64,000 bases of DNA, taken from Lysinibacillus sp. KCTC 33748 (GTDB lineage: Bacteria > Bacillota > Bacilli > Bacillales_A > Planococcaceae). The translations under genes were made by a program, and so were the position numbers. Under the pieces are notes generated by a model. That model had not been told where the DNA came from. It ran no database searches and saw only the letters and a program-made list of their open reading frames with translations. Of this stretch, positions 1 to 8,853 are shown piece after piece. The DNA is taken from positions 496,001-560,000 of the forward strand of contig NZ_MWSJ01000002.1 in assembly GCF_002237755.1 (NCBI RefSeq), in the 5' to 3' direction. Position 1 is the stretch's first letter, and each line of letters opens with the position of its first letter.

Positions 1-703
1 CAGTTGACAATAAGCCCTCTTTAAATAGCTCAACTGTTTCAAATGAAGTATTTCCACCTGTTGGCGAAATGATTGCATAAAGGATGAATGAGATCAAGAA
101 AGCTGGAATCGTTGTCCAACCCATATTTTTAATATGCTCGAAAAGATCTACACCAACTGTACCAGATGCAAGATTTGTTGTATCCGATAGGGGAGACATT
201 TTATCCCCAAAGAAAGCTCCGGAAACAATCGCACCAGCCGTTATAGCTAAAGAGATATCCATTGCACCAGCAATCCCCATAAAAGCAACGCCCACTGTTG
301 CAACAGTCGTTAAAGAACTCCCAACTGAAACACCGACGATACTACAAATTAAAAATACGATGGCAAAGAAAAAGCTTGGTGAAACAGTTAAAAAGCCATA
401 GTAGATAAGTGTTGGAATTGTACCACCCATAATCCAACTAGAAATTAAAATACCGATAAAGAAGAAAATAAAAACTGCCCCAAGTCCAGCACTTGCACCA
501 GCAATCATACCAGTTTCAAGCTCACGGAACGGAACTTTTTTTAGTAATCCATATGCAATTAAAAGTGAAATGACAAGAAAAATAGGTATATGGGGTGTCG
601 CCTTTAAATACCCAATACTGTATGCCATCACGGCAATAATTAAAAGTATAATAAAGCTTGCCTCGATAAATCGAGGGTTACTCTTTGCTTCAATTCGAAA
701 CAT
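1..703 (-). CDS. nhaC: NhaC family Na+/H+ antiporter, C-terminus outside window
   Basis: The minus-strand frame opens at an ATG (701-703) behind GGAGGATTAGC and stays open to the window edge, giving about 234 residues. They are mostly hydrophobic, with repeated transmembrane segments, and include the stretches GTIPTLIYYGF and DKMSPLSDTTNLASG typical of NhaC-type antiporters. The family exchanges cytoplasmic Na+ (sometimes malate or lactate linked) for H+ at the membrane. The full-length family is about 450-490 residues, so roughly half is missing to the left. Family assignment is firm; ion or substrate specificity is not. The gene has no visible operon partner; the next gene to the right lies on the same strand beyond a gap of about 115 bases. 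Confidence 0.9.
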   Translation of the reverse strand, partial: MFRIEAKSNPRFIEASFIILLIIAVMAYSIGYLKATPHIPIFLVISLLIAYGLLKKVPFRELETGMIAGASAGLGAVFIFFFIGILISSWIMGGTIPTLIYYGFLTVSPSFFFAIVFLICSIVGVSVGSSLTTVATVGVAFMGIAGAMDISLAITAGAIVSGAFFGDKMSPLSDTTNLASGTVGVDLFEHIKNMGWTTIPAFLISFILYAIISPTGGNTSFETVELFKEGLLST

Positions 704-819
704 GCTAATCCTCCTAACAGTTACTTCTTCACTTCAATGCGTTGAAGCCCAAAAGTATTATAGCATGCAGAAACATTTTGTCAATGATATCAGTAGTGTT
801 TTTCCTTTTAGTAGCGACT

Positions 820-1587
820 TTAATGGCTACTGAAATAATCCCAAGTATTTTTGACAATTAAAATACAGGTCATGATGATAAAAATAGTACGCATCATTTT
901 TGTCCCGCGTTTCAGCGCAAATTTTGAACCTAGTATGGCACCGAAAATCATGACAAAGCCCATCGGTAGGCCATATAAAAAATTCACTTTTCCTAAAAGT
1001 AAAAACATAGCAAGCGCTGCTAAGTTTGAGGTGAAGTTAAAAGCTTTTGCATTACCCGCAGCTTGCAAAAAATCATTGCCCATCATTAATAAAATGAAAA
1101 TAAAAAAAGAACCAGTACCAGGTCCGAAGAAACCATCATAAAAGCCAACAGCAGCAAAAGCGCCGACAAAGATGATTTTCTTCCTAGTACTTAAAATCCG
1201 CTCTTCAGGTTGTTGTCCCCAATCTTTCTTAAAAACCGTATAAGAGGTAACAAGGACGAGCATAACAAGCATTAGAGGCTTTAAAATAGCAGGTGATACA
1301 AGATGCACAGTATAGGCACCAATGAATGAACCAATAAAAATAAAAGGTATTATTTTTCGATTCTTTTTTACATCGACCTTGCCAGCTCGTAAAAAAGTTA
1401 ACATGCTAGTCCCGTTACTAATTGTATTGGCGAGTTTGTTTGTGGCAATCGCTGTACTTGGTGGTAAACCAACCGCCATAAGCGCAGGTAATGAAATTAA
1501 CCCTCCGCCACCGACAATCGCATTTAAAAAGGATGCGATAAAGCCGAGTACTAAAAGTATTGTAAGTGATAGTAAATCGATGTCCAT
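820..1587 (-). CDS. TSUP family (TauE/SafE-like) membrane exporter
   Basis: A 255-residue integral membrane protein with the TSUP family's two half-repeats: the GGGGLISLPAL motif near the N-terminus and GFYDGFFGPGTGSF in the second half. TSUP proteins move sulfite, sulfonates or organic anions across the membrane; the substrate cannot be read from sequence. The frame continues upstream to 1686, but the ATG at 1585-1587 puts the first membrane helix at the very N-terminus, as in the family, so I choose it. Its ribosome site (GAAGG about 15 bases upstream) is weak, so the start is moderately sure. A paralogue with the same motifs lies at 60360-61100. Confidence 0.85.
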   Translation of the reverse strand: MDIDLLSLTILLVLGFIASFLNAIVGGGGLISLPALMAVGLPPSTAIATNKLANTISNGTSMLTFLRAGKVDVKKNRKIIPFIFIGSFIGAYTVHLVSPAILKPLMLVMLVLVTSYTVFKKDWGQQPEERILSTRKKIIFVGAFAAVGFYDGFFGPGTGSFFIFILLMMGNDFLQAAGNAKAFNFTSNLAALAMFLLLGKVNFLYGLPMGFVMIFGAILGSKFALKRGTKMMRTIFIIMTCILIVKNTWDYFSSH

Positions 1588-1687
1588 ATGTATATACTCA
1601 CAACCTTCTTTCACGCATATTGTGTAAGTTACACTTTTCTTATAACAGTACTGCGAATTGTAATAAATGGCAATGGAGTTTTTCATT

Positions 1688-1995
1688 TCTAATGTAAATT
1701 TCGTTTACAATTCCTTAACATTAATAAAGATGAAAAAAATAGGAAGGAAAAAAGTTTTTCAAGTATTTTTATAAAAATAAAAGAAATAATGGGTATATTT
1801 AAAGAAAAAACGTTCATTTTTGTTATCGAGTTTCCAACGTTTTCAACTTGGAAAAGTACCTAGAAATAATTGTGGCAAATTTTATATTACATTTTTGTAA
1901 ATTCAACTCGTTTATGTTTAAAAATATGTAGAAGTATGTGAAAGTTTTGTTATGATGATTGCAGAAATCGACAATATTCATTCAACAGGAGGAAC
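1688..1995. other. AT-rich intergenic region upstream of the phosphate operon
   Basis: No gene is seen in these 308 bases. They are very AT-rich and must hold the promoter of the DUF47-pit operon. A possible -10 TATGAT lies at 1951-1956, with only a poor -35 (TGTAGA) in front of it. No recognisable Pho box was found by eye. Confidence 0.4.
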
Positions 1996-2619
1996 ATGAT
2001 GTTCAACTCAAACAAGCAAGATCCATTTTTTAAAGCATTATTAAATATTTCTAAAAATGTCAAAGAAGGTATTTATTATGCTCACAATGCGCGTATTCAA
2101 GATATAGATGCACTAAAAGAAATCGCAGACACAATGAAGGACTATGAAACAAGTGGAGATAAATTAATTCACGAACTTATTGTGATGTTAAATAAGTCAT
2201 TTATGACACCAATTGAGCGTGAGGATATTTTAGCACTTGCCAATAAATTAGATGATGTTATTGATGGAATGGAAGGCTGTATTGCTCATTTTGATATGTA
2301 TAATTTAACAGAAGTGACAGAGCCGATGCGTCAATTCTTAACTTATATTGCGAAAAGCACAGACGAAATGGTCCAAGCAATGGAGCTATTAAATAGTAAA
2401 AAGCTTGTTGAAATGCGTAAACATGCTATTCAAATTAAGGACTATGAGCGTGAATGTGATGAAATTTTCCGTTCTTCGATGAAGCAATTATTTATTCAAG
2501 AAAAGGATCCAATGCGCATCATGGTGTTTAAAAGTATTTACGAACAATTTGAAGATATAGCTGACAGCTGTCAAACAGTAGCAAATACAATTGAAACAAT
2601 AATTATGCGTAACGCGTAA
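1996..2619 (+). CDS. DUF47 (PhoU-like) phosphate transport accessory protein
   Basis: A 207-residue, almost wholly alpha-helical protein of the DUF47/PhoU-divergent family. The family pairs with Pit-type phosphate transporters and is thought to gate or regulate them. Acidic helical stretches such as ANKLDDVIDGME and ADSCQTVANTIE fit the metal-binding PhoU-like bundle. Two tandem ATGs (1996 and 1999) follow AGGAGG; the second has the more usual 6-base spacing, so translation may begin at 1999. The stop is 15 bases before pit, which strongly suggests one operon. This resembles the ykaA-pit arrangement of Bacillus subtilis. Confidence 0.9.
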   Translation: MMFNSNKQDPFFKALLNISKNVKEGIYYAHNARIQDIDALKEIADTMKDYETSGDKLIHELIVMLNKSFMTPIEREDILALANKLDDVIDGMEGCIAHFDMYNLTEVTEPMRQFLTYIAKSTDEMVQAMELLNSKKLVEMRKHAIQIKDYERECDEIFRSSMKQLFIQEKDPMRIMVFKSIYEQFEDIADSCQTVANTIETIIMRNA

Positions 2620-2634
2620 GATGGAGAGTACTAA

Positions 2635-3651
2635 ATGGATACGATATTACTGATAACAATATTAGTCGTTATATTTGCACTTGTATTCGACTTTATTAAC
2701 GGCTTCCATGATACAGCCAACGCGATCGCAACTTCTGTATCAACAAGGGCATTGAAGCCACGTACAGCAGTATATATGGCTGCGGTTATGAACTTCATTG
2801 GAGCTATTACATTCGTTGGGGTAGCGAAAGCATTAACAAAGGATATTGTTGACCCGTTCAGCTTAAATTCTTATATTGGGGATACTACAGGTTCTGTCGT
2901 TATTTTAGCGGCATTATTTTCAGCGATTACATGGAACTTAGTAACGTGGTACTTTGGAATTCCGTCTAGTTCATCGCATACATTGATTGGTTCTGTGGCA
3001 GGTGCTGCCATTGCAGCGGCAGGCTTCAATATATTGAACTATAGTGGCTTTATAAAAATCCTTCAGGCACTTATTTTCTCACCATTACTTGCGTTTGCAG
3101 GTGGTTTCTTAATGATGTCTTTATTCAAAGTATTATTTAAGGATATGAATTTATATCGAACGAATAAAGGATTCCGGACATTGCAAATTGGTACAGCTGC
3201 TTTACAATCATTTACTCACGGTACAAACGATGCGCAAAAAGCGATGGGGATTATTACGCTAGCTTTAATTGCAGGAGGCTTGCACCATACAGACGATATT
3301 CCTTTCTGGGTACGTTTTGCAGCAGCATGTGCGATGGGTCTTGGTACTTCTGTAGGTGGTTATAAAATCATCAAAACAGTCGGTGGTAAGATCATGAAAA
3401 TCCGTCCAGTAAACGGTGTTGCGGCAGATCTTGCTTCTGCATCCATCATTTTCGGTGCGACATTAATTCACTTGCCAGTATCTACAACACATGTTATTTC
3501 TTCATCTATTATGGGTGTAGGTACAGCACATCGTGTAAAAGGTGTTAAATGGGGCATGGCACGAAAAATCATAACAACATGGGTAATCACGATGCCTATT
3601 TCCGCAGTCATGGCTGCAGCTATTTACTATATCTTAAGTTTATTTTTCTAA
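2635..3651 (+). CDS. pit: Low-affinity inorganic phosphate transporter (Pit family)
   Basis: A 338-residue multi-spanning transporter of the PHO4/Pit family, which imports phosphate (as metal-phosphate) driven by the proton gradient. The two signature repeats are visible: FDFINGFHDTANAIAT near the N-terminus and SFTHGTNDAQKAMG in the second half, each with the conserved GxxDxxN-like core. Also present are PSSSSHTLIGS and PVSTTHVISS. The length is normal for the Gram-positive form. It is the second gene of the DUF47-pit operon, and a strong terminator follows immediately. Confidence 0.95.
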   Translation: MDTILLITILVVIFALVFDFINGFHDTANAIATSVSTRALKPRTAVYMAAVMNFIGAITFVGVAKALTKDIVDPFSLNSYIGDTTGSVVILAALFSAITWNLVTWYFGIPSSSSHTLIGSVAGAAIAAAGFNILNYSGFIKILQALIFSPLLAFAGGFLMMSLFKVLFKDMNLYRTNKGFRTLQIGTAALQSFTHGTNDAQKAMGIITLALIAGGLHHTDDIPFWVRFAAACAMGLGTSVGGYKIIKTVGGKIMKIRPVNGVAADLASASIIFGATLIHLPVSTTHVISSSIMGVGTAHRVKGVKWGMARKIITTWVITMPISAVMAAAIYYILSLFF

Positions 3652-3660
3652 CATAATGAG

Positions 3661-3691
3661 GGAATGCACGCAATTTGTGCATTCCTTTTTT
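3661..3691 (+). terminator. Intrinsic terminator of the DUF47-pit operon
   Basis: Perfect 9-bp stem GGAATGCAC / GTGCATTCC with a 7-base loop, followed by a run of seven T, ten bases after the pit stop codon. Confidence 0.9.
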
Positions 3692-3912
3692 TATTTGTTT
3701 TATTGGATAGGATTGATGGATTGATTCAAAGGTGAAGCGAAGGATTCCAACTAGAGCGGGGGAAAGAAATGCAGGCGACGGATAGACCGAGCTGAGCGAC
3801 GGATAAAAAACGAGAAGTGACGGAAAGCCAGATCTATGGTAATTATAAAGAAAGTATAAAGTTCAGAAAAAATGTCTTTTTACATAGTAAGGTTAGTGCA
3901 GGAGGAAGTCAG
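3692..3912. other. Intergenic region with GACGGAT/A direct repeats
   Basis: This 220-base spacer before the two-component genes is richer in G than its surroundings. It carries three short direct repeats of the form GCGACGGATA / GTGACGGAAA near 3776, 3797 and 3817, spaced about 20 bases apart. An open frame covers part of it, but the response regulator clearly starts at 3913, so this is treated as non-coding. Confidence 0.45.
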
Positions 3913-4611
3913 ATGAAAGAAAAGCTATTAGTGATTGAGGATGATACGGCGATTGGACGTATTGTGAAGGAAACGCTTGAGCAAGAAGGTTACCAAATTA
4001 CTTGGGCAACAACAGGACTCGAAGGGCTAGCTGATTTTCAAGCTGATACATTTGATTTAGTGTTAGTCGATTGGATGTTGCCGGAGATGGACGGTCTTAC
4101 TGTTTGTCAAAATATTCGTTGGGAAAGTGATGTACCTATTTTAATGATGAGTGCGCGTAAGGAAGAGGCAGATAAGGTTGAGGGCTTGCAGGGCGCTGAT
4201 GATTATATTGCGAAACCGTTTAGCTTAGAGGAGTTAAAGGCACGTGTCGCCTCACACTTACGTCGTTGGAAACGTTATACGAAAAAAGAAATAACAGAAG
4301 ATGTTACATCCTTTGCACAAGGCTTAAAAATGGATTGGCAAAAGGAATCAGTGCGCCTTCATGATAAAGAGCTTACCTTAACACAGAAGGAATTTGCGCT
4401 GTTAAAACTACTTGCGAAAAATCCAAACCAAACTTTTTCAAAAGAAGAATTATATCAGCATATTTGGCAACAAGCGAGCGTAGATGAAACACATACAGTC
4501 ACAGTACATATAAAGGCGCTACGAGAAAAGTTAAAGGACCCAGTCAAAACCCCGTATTATATACAAACAGTTTGGGGCAAGGGCTACCGCTTCATTGGTG
4601 AACCGCTATGA
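3913..4611 (+). CDS. OmpR family response regulator
   Basis: A 232-residue two-component regulator. The receiver domain (about residues 3-118) has the acidic pair E9-D10-D11, the phospho-acceptor D53 in LVDWMLPEMDG, and the conserved lysine in YIAKPFSLEEL. A C-terminal winged-helix DNA-binding domain (about 135-230) ends in the typical TVWGKGYRF. The reading frame is open 96 bases further upstream, but GGAGGAAGTCAG sits just before the ATG at 3913 and the receiver domain begins there. The gene overlaps the histidine kinase by four bases (ATGA), so the pair is translationally coupled. The regulated genes are unknown; the downstream lipoprotein is the obvious candidate. Confidence 0.95.
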   Translation: MKEKLLVIEDDTAIGRIVKETLEQEGYQITWATTGLEGLADFQADTFDLVLVDWMLPEMDGLTVCQNIRWESDVPILMMSARKEEADKVEGLQGADDYIAKPFSLEELKARVASHLRRWKRYTKKEITEDVTSFAQGLKMDWQKESVRLHDKELTLTQKEFALLKLLAKNPNQTFSKEELYQHIWQQASVDETHTVTVHIKALREKLKDPVKTPYYIQTVWGKGYRFIGEPL

Positions 4612-6053
4612 AAATAAAAACTTGGTTACTCATCACTTTTTTCATCGTGATGGTGTTACCGATAACAGGTGCTTATAGCCTTTATGTGTGGATTAATGCC
4701 TATTATCAAGATAAAAACGTTGCAGAGTATTTCGAAAAAATGACAGAGCTTAATCAGGTGAAATCCATTCTTGAAGATCCTGCGCATTATAAAAAAAATG
4801 CGGATATACAAGAGATTGAAGGATTATCGAATGATCAACTCGCCATTACACTTTACACAAAATCAGGCATTCTTTTGTATTCCTCAAATCCATTGAAATC
4901 GGACTATGAATCTAGGGATACTATTTTAAAAGGTTTATATGAACTAAAGCAAAATTACAATGCCTTTACGTATAAAGAACCTGTTTATCAAGATGCGGAA
5001 TTGCTTGGGGTATATGAAATTCAATTAATTCGGACGGATTGGGTAAAGGGTGTAGAAAGTCGTTCTTGGCTTGTAATAGCCAGCACTATACTATTATTCC
5101 TCCTTATTTATTTTGCAGTTATGATGCTGCTTAATCGTAAATTAAATCGACCGTTACATGAACTAATGAGGCAAATGCGTGCTTTTGCAAAAGGGGAGCA
5201 TGTGGAATCGAATTTAGAAGCAAGAAAAGATGAAATCGGGGAACTTGCTCAAACCTTTCTGGCCATGCAGGACGAAATTGAAGCCGCACGAGCGCATTTA
5301 AAAGTTGAACAACAGCAAAAGGAGCTAATGATTGCGAGTATTTCCCATGATTTGAAAACGCCACTTACAGCTATTCAAGCGTATGCCGAGTCTTTACAAA
5401 GCAAGGCGCTATCAGAAGAACAACAAGATGAGTACCGACAAATTATATTAACAAAGTCCGAAACGATGAAGCAGATGTTAGAGGATTTACTAATGTTCAC
5501 TATACTGCGATCCACAAGCTATCATTTAGAACTTGTTGCAGTAGATGGGGCCGAGTTTTTTGAAATGGCATTGTCTGATTATGAGCAGCTATGCAAGGAT
5601 CGAGGATTTATGCTTGAAGTCACTTGTGACATAGAAGGTATGTATGCAGTCCATCCGAAGCAACTTCAACGGGTGATCGACAATTTAATGAGCAATGCTT
5701 GGCGCTATGGAGCTTTAGGTACAACGATAGGCTTAGCAGCCGTGAATGCTGGAGAGTGTCCAATATGGTGCTTTGATTTTGTACGGGCAGCCCAAAGAAA
5801 GCAAGACGGTATGTATATCATCTTGCAAAATAACGGGCAAGGTGTAAAAAAAGAGGATATTGAGAAGTTATTTGAGCCCATGTACCAAGCAGATTCAGCA
5901 CGAACAAAGGCTGGGGAGCGCGGCACTGGACTAGGATTAAATATAGCAAAACAAATTATAGAAAAGCATGGTGGGACAGTCGAGCTGGTATCAAAAGAAG
6001 ACTATGGAACAGCTGTACTTTGCTGGTTGCCACCATTTAAAGGAGAGAATTGA
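4608..6053 (+). CDS. Membrane sensor histidine kinase
   Basis: A 481-residue sensor kinase, partner of the preceding response regulator. Two transmembrane helices (about 7-28 and 153-175) bracket a roughly 125-residue extracellular sensor domain. A HAMP linker follows (about 176-228), then a HisKA dimerisation helix with phospho-acceptor H247 in SISHDLKTPLTAIQ, then an HATPase_c domain with N box (DNLMSNAWRYG), G1 (NNGQGV) and G2 (GERGTGLGLNIAK). An insert of about 15 residues after the N box (ECPIWCFDFVRAAQRKQDG region) is longer than usual. The signal sensed is unknown. It ends in TGATG, overlapping the next gene. Confidence 0.95.
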   Translation: MKIKTWLLITFFIVMVLPITGAYSLYVWINAYYQDKNVAEYFEKMTELNQVKSILEDPAHYKKNADIQEIEGLSNDQLAITLYTKSGILLYSSNPLKSDYESRDTILKGLYELKQNYNAFTYKEPVYQDAELLGVYEIQLIRTDWVKGVESRSWLVIASTILLFLLIYFAVMMLLNRKLNRPLHELMRQMRAFAKGEHVESNLEARKDEIGELAQTFLAMQDEIEAARAHLKVEQQQKELMIASISHDLKTPLTAIQAYAESLQSKALSEEQQDEYRQIILTKSETMKQMLEDLLMFTILRSTSYHLELVAVDGAEFFEMALSDYEQLCKDRGFMLEVTCDIEGMYAVHPKQLQRVIDNLMSNAWRYGALGTTIGLAAVNAGECPIWCFDFVRAAQRKQDGMYIILQNNGQGVKKEDIEKLFEPMYQADSARTKAGERGTGLGLNIAKQIIEKHGGTVELVSKEDYGTAVLCWLPPFKGEN

Positions 6054-7123
6054 TGATGGATTGGAAAAAATCATTACGTGCAGCAGGTTTAGTTGCCGCG
6101 CTAACATTTAGCTTAGTAGGATGTAATACGGAGGGGGCATATTCACCACAGGAAATTATTGACCAAGCATTACAGGAAACGAAAGAACCACTTACTTATT
6201 ACGCAGAATACAAGATGGATATGGATGAGGCTGGTGGAAAAGCTCAAGTTAAGGAGTGGACTAAAGATGGTAAACGACGTGTTGAGATAACAGCTGAAAA
6301 TGGTGAGCATGTCATCACAGTCAATAATGGCTCACAAGTCACTTTATATGATGTTGTAAAAAACACTGTTCATAAAATGGATATAGATGAAGGTGGTCCG
6401 GTTTTATTTCAATCACCAAGAGATCAGGCAGAAGCATTATTTAATTTAGTAAAGGATACACATGACGTGAAAATGGGAGGGGAGGAGAAGGTTGCTGGAA
6501 GAGATACGTATAAAATTGTAGCGAAAGCCAAAAAAGACGATACTTTAGTAGGTGATATTGAAGTATGGATTGATAAAAAAACTTGGGTGACGTTAAAAAC
6601 TATAACGAATAGTGCTGGAAATAAAATAACATCAGAGTATACGAAACTAGACGACAGTGCAAAAATTGATGATGCACAATTTACAATTGATATTCCAAAG
6701 GATGCAAAAGTCGAGGAAATTAGCGGGCATGAATCTGAGTCGGTAACAATCGATACAGTGAAAGGAGAGCTTGGTGAATTATTAATGGTGCCAGAAGAAA
6801 ATGGTTTAATTTTGGAGGATATTTCATTAGATAAAGGGATAGAAGGACGTTCAGAATATACTTTTAATTATACAAAGAACAGTCAGAAAGAAATTTCAGT
6901 AACAGTTTTTAAAGCAAGTGGTAATGCACCTGAGGTTGATCCTACTTTAGGTGAAAAAGAAATAGACATCCGAGGTCAAAAAGGGACTGCCATGGACGAG
7001 AAAAAATTCCGTTATATTGGCTGGCAGGAAAATGGTTATCAATATGGCATTATGAATGAAAACCCTGAGCGAACAATCGAAGACCTTAAAGCCTATGCAG
7101 AACAAATGATCATCGGTAAATGA
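6053..7123 (+). CDS. Lipoprotein with LolA/DUF4367-like domains
   Basis: A 356-residue exported lipoprotein. A signal peptide ends in a lipobox-like SLVGC (Cys about residue 24 from the 6053 start), so the protein is probably anchored on the outer face of the membrane. The body resembles the outer-membrane-lipoprotein-sorting (LolA-like) beta sheet found in Gram-positive lipoproteins, with repeated KEWTKDGKRRVEI-like strands. The last about 110 residues (GELLMVPEENGLILEDISL onward) resemble DUF4367. Start candidates TTG 6050, ATG 6053 and ATG 6056 all follow AGGAGAG; TGATG coupling to the kinase favours 6053. Function is unproven; it may be an input or output of the upstream two-component system. 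Confidence 0.8.
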   Translation: MMDWKKSLRAAGLVAALTFSLVGCNTEGAYSPQEIIDQALQETKEPLTYYAEYKMDMDEAGGKAQVKEWTKDGKRRVEITAENGEHVITVNNGSQVTLYDVVKNTVHKMDIDEGGPVLFQSPRDQAEALFNLVKDTHDVKMGGEEKVAGRDTYKIVAKAKKDDTLVGDIEVWIDKKTWVTLKTITNSAGNKITSEYTKLDDSAKIDDAQFTIDIPKDAKVEEISGHESESVTIDTVKGELGELLMVPEENGLILEDISLDKGIEGRSEYTFNYTKNSQKEISVTVFKASGNAPEVDPTLGEKEIDIRGQKGTAMDEKKFRYIGWQENGYQYGIMNENPERTIEDLKAYAEQMIIGK

Positions 7124-7134
7124 GGTGAATTGAA

Positions 7135-7356
7135 ATGAAAAGAAATGAATTTATTAAATGTCTTGCGTTGTTTTTATTTAGCACAGTTTTTTTATACGGT
7201 GTAGGTGAAACATACGGTGTTCCGTGGCTGCAATTTCATTTCTTAGGACAATTCAATGATGAAGGTTTTTATTTCAGTTTTGGCTCTCTAATCCCTATAC
7301 TTGGTGGCTTACTAATAGTTGCTCTATATGAAACGAAAATTAAACGCCTCATCTAA
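7135..7356 (+). CDS. Small two-helix membrane protein
   Basis: A 73-residue protein with two hydrophobic segments (about 10-25 and 46-64) and a basic C-terminus (KIKRLI). GAGGTGAATTGAA directly precedes the ATG and overlaps the lipoprotein stop, so it is the fourth gene of the two-component operon, just before its terminator. I do not recognise the family. The position suggests a membrane accessory of the lipoprotein or sensor. Confidence 0.65.
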   Translation: MKRNEFIKCLALFLFSTVFLYGVGETYGVPWLQFHFLGQFNDEGFYFSFGSLIPILGGLLIVALYETKIKRLI

Positions 7357-7361
7357 TATGA

Positions 7362-7396
7362 GGAAAATCCACTTTGAAAAAGAGTGGATTTTCTTT
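7362..7396 (+). terminator. Terminator of the two-component/lipoprotein operon
   Basis: Stem AAAATCCACTTT / AAGAGTGGATTTT with a short GAAA loop followed by CTTTT. The hairpin is a near duplicate of the one at 8407-8438, on the other side of the next gene. Confidence 0.8.
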
Positions 7397-7461
7397 TATA
7401 TCTTGATTTATTTACAAGTATAAATGCTATAATATGTAAAAACTTCAAAGGGGAACTATGA

Positions 7462-8409
7462 ATGGGACGGGAGATTATAGAAACAAACTATTTTACTTTG
7501 CATCATTTATGTGACGGTGTTTATGCTGCGGTTGCTAAACCAGGTCAAGGTGCTTGGGGTAATGCGGGAATCATTGATTTAGGTGACGAACTTCTAGTTT
7601 TTGATTCGCTAAGTACTCCTTCAGCGGGGGAAGAGTTAAGACGCCAAGCTGAAAGTTTAACCGGTAAGAAAGTTAAGTATTTGATTAACAGTCACTATCA
7701 CGGGGATCACGTTTTTGGGAATCAAGTATTTTCGGATACAACAATTATTTCTACATATGTAACGGAGAAATTGTGCAAAGAAAAGAATAAGATTGAAGAC
7801 TACGAGAAGGAAAAGCAGGATATGAATCAATACCTGCTTCAGCTAAAAAGTAAAATTGATTCAACAGAGGACATCATTATTAAAAAGAGTTTAATCAACC
7901 AATATCAAGAAATGTCGAAGGTTTTGGATGATTTATCTCAATTACAAATTGTGTTACCATCCATGTTGTTTGAAGAAAAACTGACTATCACAGGTTCCGA
8001 TAAAACTGTGGAATTATACTGTTTAGGTGGGGGACATTCACCGAGTGATACATTTATGTACTTACCTAAAGAAAAAATAGCTTTTATGGGGGATTTAGTG
8101 ACAGAAGATTTACATGTCCCGATCTATAACCCAGAAGAATTTTTGAACATATTAAAGCAAGTTAAACAAATCGATATCAATATAATTGTTCCTGGTCATG
8201 GTAATGTTGCAGATTTGACTGTATGCGATACGTTAATTGATTATTTATCTTATATGACTCAACAAGCAAAAGAGGCCCTTCAACAAAAGTTGTCACTGGA
8301 AGATTTTATTTCTGAATTTGATGTACCTAAAACGTTTAGGGAGTGGAAGGGCGTAAACGGTATTAAAGCTAACCTTACAACGGTATACACATACCTTCAA
8401 AAAAGCTGA
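7462..8409 (+). CDS. MBL-fold metallo-hydrolase
   Basis: A 315-residue metallo-beta-lactamase-fold enzyme. The zinc-binding motif HxHxDH is visible as H78-Y-H80-G-D82-H83, with later ligands in LGGGHSPSDTF, FMGDLV and VPGHGN, so both metal sites look intact. Between residues about 100 and 175 there is an unusual lysine/glutamate-rich helical insert (EKNKIEDYEKEKQDMNQYL). Members hydrolyse lactams, lactones, thioesters and others; substrate cannot be assigned. A -10 TATAAT lies at about 7430. The gene is monocistronic, standing between two nearly identical terminator hairpins, which hints at insertion as a cassette. Confidence 0.85.
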   Translation: MGREIIETNYFTLHHLCDGVYAAVAKPGQGAWGNAGIIDLGDELLVFDSLSTPSAGEELRRQAESLTGKKVKYLINSHYHGDHVFGNQVFSDTTIISTYVTEKLCKEKNKIEDYEKEKQDMNQYLLQLKSKIDSTEDIIIKKSLINQYQEMSKVLDDLSQLQIVLPSMLFEEKLTITGSDKTVELYCLGGGHSPSDTFMYLPKEKIAFMGDLVTEDLHVPIYNPEEFLNILKQVKQIDINIIVPGHGNVADLTVCDTLIDYLSYMTQQAKEALQQKLSLEDFISEFDVPKTFREWKGVNGIKANLTTVYTYLQKS

Positions 8410-8438
8410 AAATCCACTTTTGAAAAAGTGGATTTTTT
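8407..8438. terminator. Bidirectional terminator
   Basis: AAAATCCACTTT / AAAAGTGGATTTTTTT hairpin overlapping the MBL gene stop on one side and touching the stop of the convergent yrdB-like gene on the other. A-run and T-run on both sides let it serve both strands. Confidence 0.85.
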
Positions 8439-8767
8439 TAGCGTTGATGAAATACGGACAATAAAATCTGATTAATGATGATTAGTATAGCAAATACATA
8501 AGCTAATTTTGTTTGACCTGTTGCATATAGTGCTATGACGGCTAGCGAGAATATTACAAATTCAAACATAAAATGCGAAATCCCACTCAATGGAAATGTT
8601 GCTTTGGGAGAACCAAACATACTCCATAGAACTACAAACAAAGCGGGTGCTCCAACCCCAAGTAAGAGCTTGAAGAATATGCCTTTCCCAGTTTGTATAC
8701 CCCAATATCCATAAGCCATTAACACGCAAATTTCTAATAGAAAGCGAAGAACTAAATTCAACACCAT
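8438..8767 (-). CDS. yrdB: YrdB family (DUF2568) membrane protein
   Basis: A 109-residue protein with four predicted transmembrane helices and the pattern of the small YrdB/DUF2568 family (start LNLVLRFLLEICVLMAYGYWG, then FGSPKA). Its role is not known in any organism I can name. CGGAGGGATCAT lies just before the ATG at 8765-8767. It runs in the same direction as the DUF4260 and MerR genes upstream, so it may be the last gene of that MerR-controlled operon. The 87-base gap contains no obvious terminator. Confidence 0.75.
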   Translation of the reverse strand: MVLNLVLRFLLEICVLMAYGYWGIQTGKGIFFKLLLGVGAPALFVVLWSMFGSPKATFPLSGISHFMFEFVIFSLAVIALYATGQTKLAYVFAILIIINQILLSVFHQR

Positions 8768-8853
8768 ATGATCCCTCCGAAAAATAGTTTTTTAAAAGGG
8801 TAAACATAATCGCTGATAAAATACCGTTCACTGATAGAGCCTCAACTTCTAAC

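Noticed and set aside
8562-8831. 89-codon minus-strand frame
   Set aside because: Out-of-frame shadow of the YrdB-like gene.
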